Assembly: GCA_947650285.1 (NCBI GenBank)
Contig: CANTFL010001198.1
Coordinates: 62,001 to 126,000, forward strand
Direction of reading: 5' to 3'
Source of the DNA: Hyaloperonospora brassicae
Lineage: Eukaryota; Oomycota; Peronosporomycetes; Peronosporales; Peronosporaceae
Length of the DNA stretch: 64,000 nucleotides
Shown: piece after piece, positions 10,701 to 19,959 of the stretch
How the letters are laid out: every line of letters begins with the position of its first letter
Numbering within the stretch: position 1 is the stretch's first letter
Notes under the pieces: generated by a model
Databases searched by the model: none
Told to the model about the DNA's origin: nothing
What the model saw: only the letters and a program-made list of their open reading frames with translations
Made by a program: the position numbers and the translations under genes

Positions 10701-13700
10701 GAAGACGTCACTGAATGGTCAAAAGCCTGTCATTGTTCAGAAAAAAATGGTCCGTGCGTTCAAGAATTTCGAGTACGCCCAGGAAGCATGGAATCGGATC
10801 GTGAATCCGTCGTTGGTAAGACCTGGTGAGCAGAGCCGTTGGTTGCTGAGTAAAGAGATGAACATGGGTGGTCGAGGAGATTTGGTCGACCAGTTGCTGT
10901 CGAGTCTAAAGGACAGCGGCCGCGATCAGGCTTCCATGAACCCAGGTTCTGGTGTTGCGCAGCATATTTTTGTCCAAACCGTTGTTTCCACATCATTTGG
11001 CGGATTTTACTTACGACTGATCGACGAAATGCTGCCAATGGGACTTCCAGCGATCGAGATTTCTTTGGAGGAACTGGGAATGTACGCAAACTTCTCCGTT
11101 TGGGAGGGAGGATCGCAGAGCACTACTACTACTAATCTGCAAGCGCGAAAGCGGTCCACAGATAGTTTCGGAGTTGCAAAAATCAGTTTTGACGTATATG
11201 GCAACTACTACAACACGAAGGCTCGCCAGATTGAACCTTTTATCGAGTTTTATCAAGGCATCTTGGATATCAGGAAAGAGCCAAAATGTCCACTGGAAGT
11301 CATTTACTCGTCCGACCGCTATTTCCAGTTGAACGTCACGTCCGCGTTTATGGAAGCGGTGAATACGAACATGGCTGCGTTTTCCAACGTCGAGCATCGG
11401 GCGGAAGCTGAGCGTCCTCACGTGAAAGAACTTGGTGGCATTTTCTGGATGCTGAATGAAAGTGGTGTGAACATCAAATACTACATGGTAGCAAGGAAGC
11501 GGTCGAAAGAGAATGTGCAGGAAGAAATCGTGACTGCGGTAACTGCCGTTTCTCCCACTGAAGCGCACGCATGTATACTGCTGGATAATGGTGAAGCTGA
11601 AGAGTACGAGCAACAGAGTTTGAAGGAAAAGCAGTTGCGGCAAGCCTTTCGAGATGCTGATGAGGATGGAAGTGGAGAGTTGGACACGGAAGAGGTACGC
11701 GCAGTCCTTCGAAGTGTGTACGAGGAAGAGGATAAACAACGAAAGTCGTCAGGCACGAAGAAATCGTCTATGCATAAGCGCAGTAGCAGCGTTCTGAATA
11801 ATGATGCTGATTTCGCTCGGGCCGTGGAAGACTTCATCGCGTTGGCAGATACGGACAATTCTGGACAAGTTTCTTGGGAAGAATTCAAGATTGCGATTTC
11901 GAAGTCGCGGGCAACGGTTGATCGTTACGTTTCATTGGAAATTGAAGGATACCGAGCGATTCACGGCGTGCCTTTGATGTCGATAGGCCAGACTCAAGTG
12001 TACGAGCTGACTCCTCTATTCGAAGACATTGAATCCGAGACGTCCATCGCAGATTTGTACGACAAGGGGGTGGCCTTGCTGACTCGGATAGAGGAGCCGA
12101 CGCGTCACGATCTACAGAAGGCGTACGCCTGTATGCATCGCGTAAAGGAACTGAATCCAAACTATGAGTGGATTGACTCTTACTACGGCGACTGTATGCG
12201 GCAGTACCTCCCTGTATTGGCCGCTGTCCACATCTCTGTTGATGGGTTTTATGGGCTACAAGTGAAGGTCTCCGGAGCCGAATATGTTCGCAATGGAACT
12301 GCTAAGGATACGGAGCTGCTGATGTATGATGATCGTGGGCAGATCGCGCCGTGCAACCCAGAACAGCGCAACGGAAAGGGGCGTTATTTCACGCTATCCG
12401 CTTTCGGTACAATCAGCATTCCTTTGAATTTGGTTGGCGTCGGCACTTTTGCTATTCGGCAAATTGGTGAGACCGAGTGGAGTGATACGCTGTGTTTGTC
12501 CGTCGCGGAGCAGCGGCTATACAAACGGATGACAAGATTTGAGCAGCTCGAGGTTCAGAAAGCGTTGCGCGGAGAAGCTACTAGCTCTGTCGCTTCAGCT
12601 AAACGCGCGAAGGAAAAGTTGGGTACAAATGCTGCTCTCCCGAATCCGAACGAGATTGCACCCACCGGAAAAGAAGTTGTATACCCATCATCACAATCCA
12701 TCGACAACCAGCCCACGGTTGTTATTGAGAAAACATCTGCCAATGATGCTAGGCTAAGTACGTGGTCATTGACAATTCAGCCGCAGTTGGTGCTTCACAA
12801 CGTTCTTCCGTGCGGCGTCGAATACATGGTTGTTCAGCCTGACGATTGTCCGCCCAGCACACTCACCAGTAAGGGGGAATTTCGTATTGTAGACAATACC
12901 GGGAAGGAAAGGAAGTCCCGAGCTGTGAAAACACTGGGTCAGATCGACTACTTCAGCTATGTCAATGAAGTAAACAGCCGCAAGATGTATGTTGAAAGTG
13001 GCAAGGCAGTCCAAGTGTTCGGTTTGAACTTGTGCAAACCAGCATTGATGGCGATGCGTCTTTGTGCGAGTGAGACTAACCGAGCTCCAGTATGGAGTGC
13101 ACCATTTTTGGTGCACCTTGAAGCGTCGCGCAAGTCGTTCAATACCGACGCGTTCGAGTTGATATTTGATGACGGCCCGAGTTTCGTTGTCCACCCTCAG
13201 TGGGAAGAAAATGGTGCCCGCACAGTATTTTTTTACTCGCCCTACTGGATACAAAATCGAAGTGGTTTAGACCTACGCCTGAAGTTGTCTCGTGGTCGAG
13301 CATGTACCGCTGAAGAGCATCGTGCTTTCTTTCCTGAGGCTAAGGAAATCCCGCTACTGGTCACTGCTCCACCCGAGAAGGCTTCGATTTGCTTTCGTCC
13401 ATTCCAAGAGACGCCACGCATTTATGAAGGCGAGTCGCTTGTGTCTGGAACCACGAAAAAGTACTTGCCGGATTTTAGTAAGTTGGGGTGGTCAGGGACC
13501 GAAGACATGGCCGCTGTAAGCAAGAAAGGAGAACTGCGCGCAAGTGGAACGGGGAACTACTCCTTCGTGCTTGCATTTGAAGTCCGCGCCGCTCCAGCCC
13601 AATTTTTTCGATCGAAAATATTCGTGGTTTCGCCACGATTCGTGTTTTTGAATCACGTGCCGCGTCCACTGCAGATAGCTCCGATTTTACTTGACAAAAA

Positions 13701-16374
13701 AGGCAACTGTAAGAGGTACAGTTATGACCAGGGTAAGTGTACCGTGAAAGAAGGTGAGGCCGTTGTGGTGTATCACATGAATGGACCTGAGAAGTACGTG
13801 GCAAGTCTGCGTGTGCGTGACATGCCGACGGATAATCAAGACGTGGGCGAGTGGAGCGCGAGTATGCCATTGTTCAAGCGTTCGTCGAAGTTAAGTGACC
13901 CGAATGTGGCGTACAACGTGTCAGAGGAAGCAACGTTTTGGACGCGTGGTAGTTTGGGCGATGGGCCTGTTTGTAGCATGAAAGTGCACGAAGTGGCTGA
14001 GACAATCTTTGCAACAATAAGCGATATTTCGGCCGATCCGAACTATCGTATTGAGAATCGCTCAACGCGCTACTCGTTCCGGTACGTACAGCATGGCGTG
14101 AAGACCGCCGAAGAGATTGTTCTGGGCCCTTTGGAGAGCCACTCGTTTGCGTGGGAGGATCCAAAGGCAGATTTGAATCTGCGTATCACGGCGACGCACT
14201 GGAAGGTTCCGACTGTGGTCGATTTTATCCAGATTGGTGAGATAAAAAGTGCGCCCCGGGGCCTCCACGGTGAGGTGTACATCGACGGCTCCACGCGGGT
14301 GCTTTCGATGGGTGACACCAAAACCTTTTATGATGTTCGGCAGCGTGCAACCGTCAGCGATTGGCTCAGTAACACGGTGATTGATGTTTCGATGCACGGA
14401 GTTGGGATCACATTGGTGGACGAACAACCGCAGGAGATTTCGAACGTTACCATGGAAACCATTCGGTTCGACTCAAAAGCAGGGTCTCGCCGCGTGACTT
14501 TGATGGTTCACCACGTTCAATTCGACGACATGACGCCACATTCCGCGTACCCCGTCGTATTCGCTCCTTTGGATAGTGGTTTCAATAGTGACAAGCGTGA
14601 GGGGTGGCTTCCAGGAGATAGCGAGGTATCGTTCTTCACGCTCAGTTGCGAAACACTTCCGACGAGTGGTATCATCATTGTCAACGATTTTGACTTGCAG
14701 CTTGAGTCGATGGCAGTCAAATTGAATCTGGAATACTTGCTCGGGCTGAGCAACCTTCTTTTCCAGTTCATTCCAGGAAGCGATGAAGCTTCGATTCTAC
14801 AGCAAGGTCTTGAAGCGAAGAACCAAATGCTCGTACTGAACATCCCGTTCCCTAGCGGCTCTGTCTCCGCTGGTATGCTGTTGTATTTCAAGCGCTGGTA
14901 CATGAGCAGGTTCGAATTCGATTTGGTGTTTGATTCGTTGCAAGAAGACAAAGGCGAAGGTATTTCCGCAGTGCTGGGCAATACCATGGGAAGTATTGTC
15001 GGTGGAATCGCGCACGTGACGCCCGTCTTTCACTTTGACGAGATTGTCTACCGCAACCGCTTCTTTTACGAGTACGATTTGGTCTACGATGTTGTCCTCA
15101 AGATCGTGTACTCTGTCATCGGTCAGTGGTACAGAATCGTCGGTAGTGTGGAGATGTTAGGTGATCCGGTCGGCCTCGCCACCGATATTGTGGATGGATT
15201 TGCGCTCGCTGCACGTCAGTTGAAGCGCGATGTGAGGGGAAAAAGCCGCCGAAAGGGCGAAAGTGCCTTAACTGTCGTCCAAACTGTGTTTGGCGTACCC
15301 TTGAGATCCATTGGAAAGGTCTCAAACGGGCTTGGTGACGTAGTGAAGAAGGTTACGTATTTCGAGAGTCAGGAGGACTCGAGTGAGCCTCGGCACATCC
15401 CTGATGGATTTGTGCAGAGTGGCAAGGTTTTCGGGAAAAGCATCGCGTACGGTGTGACGGGCTTTGTCAAGGAGCCCGTCCGAGGGGCCAAACGCGGGGG
15501 TGTCAAGGGTTTTGCAAAAGGCGTTGGTCGCGGAACGCTGCAACTCGTTGCGTGTCCCGTTGTTGGTACGCTTGGCGTCGTCGAAAAGATGTCGCAGTCA
15601 GTGAGCAACACCACGCACCTGATGGATGAGAAGCACTACGAGGGCACTCGCCGACCCGCGAGAAATCTCATGACGGGATCACTTAAGCAACTTTCCGACT
15701 CGAACGTGATCACGGAGATCGAGGTGCATTGTTTGTATGTCGACGGGTTGCCTGACAACGTGAATTCGAAGGTGATAGTCCGCGTCTATTCTCAGACCGA
15801 TGGCTATCCTGCGAAGGAGCTGGCTGAGTACAAATCGTCTACTGCGCGGCACACAGGCACGCCCAAGTTTGACCAGTCGTGGCTGATTGCTGTATCGTCC
15901 CTTGACACGTTTTTCGAAATCAACGTTTACCACAAGCGGAAACCGCTCCCAAAGAAGCGGCTGGGTTTCGTTCGGTTCTCCATCGAGGACATCTACCGCG
16001 ACTTTGAGGCCGTTCCCGCGAAACTGTTGGCAGATACGAATGCCAAAACGCAGCTCAAGCGCCGGAAGCGCGTTCGCGGAAGTATTATCAGCAAGTTGGC
16101 TTCGGCAAGTGAGCATCCCATGGAGATTCGTGACGATTCGTGGCGCCATCGGATCAACCGTCCGCCGAAATCGGGCGGCAGTATCTTCTTGGAAGACGAG
16201 AACGAGGGCTTTGCAGACTACGATCAGGAGGTGAGCATCCTGAGCGCGAGCTCAATTTGCCTCGACGGGCGGTTTCCACCCTCACCGGTTGGGATTCCGC
16301 TGCAGGGGTGTCAATCGGAGGCGAAGATCTATCTGAGCATTCGCTACGTGAACGATATGCGGCGATATGCCTAA
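7711..16374 (+). CDS. VPS13: VPS13-family bridge-like lipid transfer protein with EF-hands
   Basis: VPS13 proteins form a hydrophobic groove that moves lipids between organelles at contact sites. One uninterrupted 2,888-codon frame (2,887 aa). The frame is open back to 7432, but the ATG at 7711 is preferred because it gives a hydrophobic helix (about residues 2-25) directly followed by a chorein-like N-terminus (LLRRY...SLLHGSLELRDLEL). Two pairs of EF-hands interrupt the groove region: about residues 870-930 (DIDGGGSLDVAE, DRDGSGDVSLEE) and about 1310-1390 (DADEDGSGELDTEE, DTDNSGQVSWEE). The VPS13 adaptor-binding/SHR-BD region follows (about 1690-2200), then the ATG2-C/VPS13-C block (about 2440-2640, with GVKGFAKGVGRGT), and a C2-like domain (about 2668-2770). 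The Nog1-like gene starts 132 bases downstream. The family is secure; the calcium role is inference. Confidence 0.9.
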   Translation: MWTLLLALLLAAAAALVTYGDALLTLLLRRYAASVAGPKVTVAWSLLHGSLELRDLELDQETLPDLEPLAGLPFGVERVEMQQMRLVVPLWGCLVRLASGRHPLESRLVIGGLRFFLTLDAAEKWMWQRDENVARRKEAVKLAAETRVARVNAWTSTVVQKLKDLGILRERIRQAQKTKSDKAGDEVPLKPAFWHLWVDELLDSFEFALQSFSIVVRDEHSGSIVGVALERFEICRSSGCEDGRRKRAVRLVNYEMFLNPKQLSGGDACYLITPLTMEVGVFMPFIFQSLMMRRDTGTRAFELEISFAHGQEFGIELRPAQAGLLLRLLKPINYYYDWRTAASIEDDLTCVQLTPTESEEYMLLFSQQWKFDNDTGFVARLYEGFKQRGVIAKRSARLDELELKVLASRLLYLRALALGLEVPNAGKPLPYTSEEDVEKGNLRRFVDNPVNYYVSEAQVPETPPMFDVFRLSFGVKEMNVRMIEDTEDKLMTFFVHDVSFELICQIKKVADNDTAVEIALDVVRFGLLDNRGASTNVFSQLMDRNPEAEDMMSLVVTQRGDGYMDIGVALKHFSLLLVFDPLLCTMHKYLPAISEDEKEQMRFLACEMADSMDSPEQQEATRYIYVEDLPKPYSPLLIGGMSLGCRVILQGCEFCLIGDSKTLKSSVLAFTADTKLRIVSSERSEAVELELVDVALTPCKIVLRDDGIELDVGELRSILELEGDGVDFSMGYRLSVGLPGESSESRIVASDGTGKSAANLWNVAKKAAAKQQIVEVDHPEIEDVKTRSLVAHRQDRVEAGARRKLTMQMSDFGMNLSANDLGVLLSILASLNESVQEDIEVTQKRKECEARMEAARRRIEEKRYTDRLKAEFKLRDIDGGGSLDVAEIGDLLRGATDCEDLTKSEFDATVAEFVSMVDRDGSGDVSLEEFERALSRSRILYTRLHRKVVALTGQEYVDPEMQRNKVPYLTGDNANTLANAAALASFWERYEEEIGASKTSLNGQKPVIVQKKMVRAFKNFEYAQEAWNRIVNPSLVRPGEQSRWLLSKEMNMGGRGDLVDQLLSSLKDSGRDQASMNPGSGVAQHIFVQTVVSTSFGGFYLRLIDEMLPMGLPAIEISLEELGMYANFSVWEGGSQSTTTTNLQARKRSTDSFGVAKISFDVYGNYYNTKARQIEPFIEFYQGILDIRKEPKCPLEVIYSSDRYFQLNVTSAFMEAVNTNMAAFSNVEHRAEAERPHVKELGGIFWMLNESGVNIKYYMVARKRSKENVQEEIVTAVTAVSPTEAHACILLDNGEAEEYEQQSLKEKQLRQAFRDADEDGSGELDTEEVRAVLRSVYEEEDKQRKSSGTKKSSMHKRSSSVLNNDADFARAVEDFIALADTDNSGQVSWEEFKIAISKSRATVDRYVSLEIEGYRAIHGVPLMSIGQTQVYELTPLFEDIESETSIADLYDKGVALLTRIEEPTRHDLQKAYACMHRVKELNPNYEWIDSYYGDCMRQYLPVLAAVHISVDGFYGLQVKVSGAEYVRNGTAKDTELLMYDDRGQIAPCNPEQRNGKGRYFTLSAFGTISIPLNLVGVGTFAIRQIGETEWSDTLCLSVAEQRLYKRMTRFEQLEVQKALRGEATSSVASAKRAKEKLGTNAALPNPNEIAPTGKEVVYPSSQSIDNQPTVVIEKTSANDARLSTWSLTIQPQLVLHNVLPCGVEYMVVQPDDCPPSTLTSKGEFRIVDNTGKERKSRAVKTLGQIDYFSYVNEVNSRKMYVESGKAVQVFGLNLCKPALMAMRLCASETNRAPVWSAPFLVHLEASRKSFNTDAFELIFDDGPSFVVHPQWEENGARTVFFYSPYWIQNRSGLDLRLKLSRGRACTAEEHRAFFPEAKEIPLLVTAPPEKASICFRPFQETPRIYEGESLVSGTTKKYLPDFSKLGWSGTEDMAAVSKKGELRASGTGNYSFVLAFEVRAAPAQFFRSKIFVVSPRFVFLNHVPRPLQIAPILLDKKGNCKRYSYDQGKCTVKEGEAVVVYHMNGPEKYVASLRVRDMPTDNQDVGEWSASMPLFKRSSKLSDPNVAYNVSEEATFWTRGSLGDGPVCSMKVHEVAETIFATISDISADPNYRIENRSTRYSFRYVQHGVKTAEEIVLGPLESHSFAWEDPKADLNLRITATHWKVPTVVDFIQIGEIKSAPRGLHGEVYIDGSTRVLSMGDTKTFYDVRQRATVSDWLSNTVIDVSMHGVGITLVDEQPQEISNVTMETIRFDSKAGSRRVTLMVHHVQFDDMTPHSAYPVVFAPLDSGFNSDKREGWLPGDSEVSFFTLSCETLPTSGIIIVNDFDLQLESMAVKLNLEYLLGLSNLLFQFIPGSDEASILQQGLEAKNQMLVLNIPFPSGSVSAGMLLYFKRWYMSRFEFDLVFDSLQEDKGEGISAVLGNTMGSIVGGIAHVTPVFHFDEIVYRNRFFYEYDLVYDVVLKIVYSVIGQWYRIVGSVEMLGDPVGLATDIVDGFALAARQLKRDVRGKSRRKGESALTVVQTVFGVPLRSIGKVSNGLGDVVKKVTYFESQEDSSEPRHIPDGFVQSGKVFGKSIAYGVTGFVKEPVRGAKRGGVKGFAKGVGRGTLQLVACPVVGTLGVVEKMSQSVSNTTHLMDEKHYEGTRRPARNLMTGSLKQLSDSNVITEIEVHCLYVDGLPDNVNSKVIVRVYSQTDGYPAKELAEYKSSTARHTGTPKFDQSWLIAVSSLDTFFEINVYHKRKPLPKKRLGFVRFSIEDIYRDFEAVPAKLLADTNAKTQLKRRKRVRGSIISKLASASEHPMEIRDDSWRHRINRPPKSGGSIFLEDENEGFADYDQEVSILSASSICLDGRFPPSPVGIPLQGCQSEAKIYLSIRYVNDMRRYA

Positions 16375-16506
16375 GTCAGAAGTAGCGCTACTGTAGCACG
16401 ACGAAGTAGTAAGAAACCCCAATTTACTTTTTGACGAGCGAGTTGTACCGTAACTGCACGTAAAAGTACTATCTGCACATTTGGACTCTACAAGAGCGAG
16501 CGGCGA

Positions 16507-18261
16507 ATGGCGCAACGACTTGTAGCACATGGGGCGCTGCAGAGGTGTGTGATAGTGAGCAGTGCGCTGTAGACAGACGCACTGGGAACCTGGTCATCCT
16601 GTCGCTGACGAGCGCTGTGGCACGGACTGCTGCAGGTTGCCCTACGTCCGCACGGCGTCAGAGATCCAAGAGATGAGGTTCTGGCGCGCGCCCGTGCGCG
16701 AGAGTTACCGCATCGCTGACCCCGTCAAGCGCGCCAAGAACCACACGTCGCGGCTCATCAATGGACAGCTGGCGAAGCTCTCGAGCGTGACGCGGCACGT
16801 CTCGCTGGAGTTCCCGGCGTTGAGGCACTTGCACCCGTTCGAGCACGTGCGTCTGCTCAAGTGACTGTTGACCGCTTGGGAAATAGCGGCGGAAGTGGCC
16901 CACGCGTCGCTTACCGTTGCTACGTGATATGTGCAGGAAGTGGCTGTGCTTACACTGGGTCAAGGAGTCTACGAGAAACACGTGCAGCTGCTGCGAAGAG
17001 TGTACGCGACACTGCACAACACGGGCAAGCAGTATGAACGCGCGTGTCAGGAGCTACGTACGAAGCAAGAGGCGGTCGACTGTGGGCTGCGCTGCACCGA
17101 GGTGGGGATCATGAGGTGGTGGATGAGTGGATGTCGTGGAGTAAGTAAGGGAGATGGTGGTGCACTTGCAGGAGCTCAAGAAAGTCGTGGACAGCAACGC
17201 AGAAACGCTGCGGGCAGCTGCGAACATGGCAAAGGTGATTGCAGTCTCGAAACGTGCATCGGTCGACTGTTGCTGATGTGTGTTCGTGCGACTTGCAGAC
17301 GCTTCGCGGGCTTCCTCACGTGGACTTGGAGAAGCCCATCTTTGCCTTTGTTGGAGCCCCCAACGTGGGTGCGTCAGACAGACCATGGATGCGTGTTGCT
17401 AGTTTTCGGTCTCGAGTGTGTGACTGCAGAGTTGCTGCATGTACGAATAGGAAAGTCCACACTAGTGCGTGCTCTGTCGACGGCTTCTCCAGAGGTACAT
17501 GGGTCCATCCAATTGACCGCTCTTGCTCCACAGATGCATCTAACGGTCTTGTTGCACAGGTAGCAAACTACCCGTTTACCACGCGCGGTATAACGATGGG
17601 TCACATATTCGTTGAAGGCATTTCGTACCAGGTCACGCACGAATCAATGACATCCTTTGATGCAGTCGTTCGTTCACTGACGTGTAGTCTCACTAACGTC
17701 TGTTTCGCACGATAGATTGCGGACACACCCGGATTGATTTTCCGACCAGAGGAACAGCGAAATTCCATCGAAAAGCTGGCGATTGCCATGATCGAGAAGA
17801 CGCAAGCCGTACGTCTCGCGTGGTTATGTTATGGCTTGGCTGTTGCCTCCTGTTTATGATGACCTGAATGTCGTCCTACGTGCTGCTGCAGTCGATCGGC
17901 TTCGTGTTCGACCCAACCGACTCTTCTGGCACGTCCACAGCAGACCAAGTTTTGCTCCGCGACGAACTTCGATACCGTGTGACGAAAGCGCGTCCTGAGC
18001 ACAAGTGGGTTGACATCGTGTCGAAGATCGACCAGCCGTCGCAAGATTTGCAGTCGCTTAAAGAGAGGTACGAATGTCTTTGGAGGACAGCGATAGGACT
18101 GCGGTTTCGTTCGCGGTCGCTCATGCTTTGCATGCAGATTTCGGTCGTCTTCGCACTTTTTCGTCTCGGCCCAGACGAATGAGGGTCTGATGGCGCTGGG
18201 AAACGCAATGCGTCAAGTCTTAATTCAGTCGGATGCAGCAGCAGCTAATTTTATGCAATAA
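16507..18261 (+). CDS. Nog1/OBG-type GTPase, ten exons
   Basis: A GTPase of the NOG subfamily, ribosome-assembly type. Exons: 16507-16544, 16636-16846, 16937-17101, 17172-17234, 17299-17368, 17451-17494, 17560-17631, 17716-17808, 17892-18067, 18138-18261; all nine introns (64-91 bp) keep frame, giving 351 aa. Domains: N-terminal Nog1-like helical part, G1 loop GAPNVGKST split across exons 4 and 5, switch region NYPFTTRG, G3 ADTPG, the Nog1-typical FVFDPTDSSGTS, and G4 SKID. It is about half the length of nuclear NOG1 (about 650 aa) and lacks its long C-terminal extension. The first exon (MAQRLVAHGALQR) is basic and lacks acids, so an organellar presequence is possible. The TAA stop lies inside an AATAAA (18257-18262), a possible poly(A) signal. 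The intron 6 donor (GTCACG) is the weakest junction. Confidence 0.85.
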
Positions 18262-18397
18262 AAATGCACTTTTAGCAACCAGCCTAATTCGTGGGCTTCA
18301 GTGGCTTAAATCGATCTTAACGGCTTTAAAACGAACCATATCTCTTAGTTGCTCGCTCTGAAGAGCTCAACCGGTAAAGTCGCCAATCAGGTCCAAG

Positions 18398-19830
18398 ATG
18401 CTCGAGAAGAAGGCGCTGGAGGGCATTGCCGCGTACAAGTACAAGGCGTACGTAGGGGGAGAGAGGACACCGCTGTTGGTCGATATATCTGGTGCAATAG
18501 TGCTAACCTACTGCTGCTGCTGTTTGTGCTGCTGTAGGGGGTCGTACACGTACTTGGACAATGTGCTGAACCACTTTTGGACGTACTCGGTGCAGTTTCT
18601 GCCCATTTGGATGGCGCCCAACCTCGTGACGATGATCGGCACGGGCGTCATGATGTTCACGACCGTCGTGCAGCTCTACTACGCGCCGCACTTCGCTGAG
18701 ACGTGCCCCACTTGGGTGCGCTGCATTGCAGCTGCGTGTTGACTGGCAGGTGGCGCGTGCGAATGGCTAATCTGTGCATCTGTCGTGCTGTCTCAGGTGT
18801 ACATCCTGTCGGCTCTCGGCCTTTTCTTCTACCAGACGATGGACGCCTTGGATGGCAAGCAAGCGCGTCGTACAGGCGCGTCGTCCCCGCTTGGCCAGCT
18901 GTTCGACCACGGCTGTGACGCCCTGTGCACCGTCCTGAACGTCCTGAGTGCTGCTGCCACGTGCCAAGCAGGCCCCGGTCTGCTTGTGCACATTGCGCTC
19001 TCGTCCGTTTCCATTACGTTCTATTTGGCGCAATGGGAGGAGTACCACACGGGCGTCATGAGCTGTGGCAACGGCTTCTTTGGCGTAACGGAGGGACAAC
19101 TGGTGTTGGTTGCAGTCCACTTGGCTGCAGCATTCTTCGGCGCGGGCTTCTGGACGACCGAACTGTCGTTCTTGCCAGTAGTTTCCGTGACTATGACGGA
19201 AGTGCTACTTTGCACGCTCGTGGCGAGCAACGTCTTGCTAGCGTATGGCAACGTCTCGAACGTCTTGTGGGCGGCCGCCGACACGATTCCGCGCGAAGAA
19301 CTGGGTAACAAGCACATCTCGAAGCCGATAGCCCTCTTCCAGTTGATCCCCATCGCTATTCTCCTGGTTTTGGGCTCGCTTTGGATTTGTGGCCCTGACG
19401 CGGACAACTACAAGAACTACCCCGTCTTGTTCCTGTTTCCTATCGGCATTGGCTACGTGTTCCTTTCGGTACGTAGCAAGCAAGCTGATATTGTGCTGAC
19501 GCACTCATCATGAGATGCGGATATGGTTTGTGGGATGTCGCTGTGTAGACGCGTATGATCGTGAGCCACATGTGCAAGGTACCATTCACTCCTCAGCTTC
19601 GCGTCATTATTCCCTTCGGATTCGTGATCTTGAACGCCTACGGAACCGCAGTGGGCATTCTCTCGAAGCCGCTGATCCCCACCATTGTGTCGTCGACGTT
19701 GTACGTGATTTTCATCGTGCTTGTTTACCTGCAGTTTGTCTTTGGTGTGGTCAAGGACATCTGCGACTTTCTCAATATCTTCCTGTTCAAGATCAAGCCA
19801 GTGGTGGCGAGCGCCGACAAACTGAAGTAA
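18398..19830 (+). CDS. CDP-alcohol phosphotransferase (choline/ethanolamine type)
   Basis: Integral membrane enzyme that transfers phosphocholine or phosphoethanolamine from the CDP form to diacylglycerol, the last Kennedy-pathway step, normally in ER/Golgi. Exons 18398-18447, 18538-18715, 18797-19468 and 19549-19830 (introns 90, 81 and 80 bp) give 393 aa, the usual family length. The catalytic signature DG-x2-AR-x8-G-x3-D-x3-D is complete at the start of exon 3 (DGKQARR ... GQLFDHGCD). The N-terminus has the KAGSYTYLDN segment typical of the family, and about ten hydrophobic helices follow. Choline versus ethanolamine preference cannot be told from sequence. It converges on the SCY1-like gene with 129 bases between stops. 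Confidence 0.92.
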
Positions 19831-19959
19831 GCCAATGTTGGCAAGAGCAGCAGTGTCTACTACACAGACTTAGACGAGAGGGAAAAGTAGGTAGAACGAC
19901 AGCACTTGTGTTAAAAATCGTGGCGCCATTCATGAATCATAGAGCTGCAAAGCTGCAGA

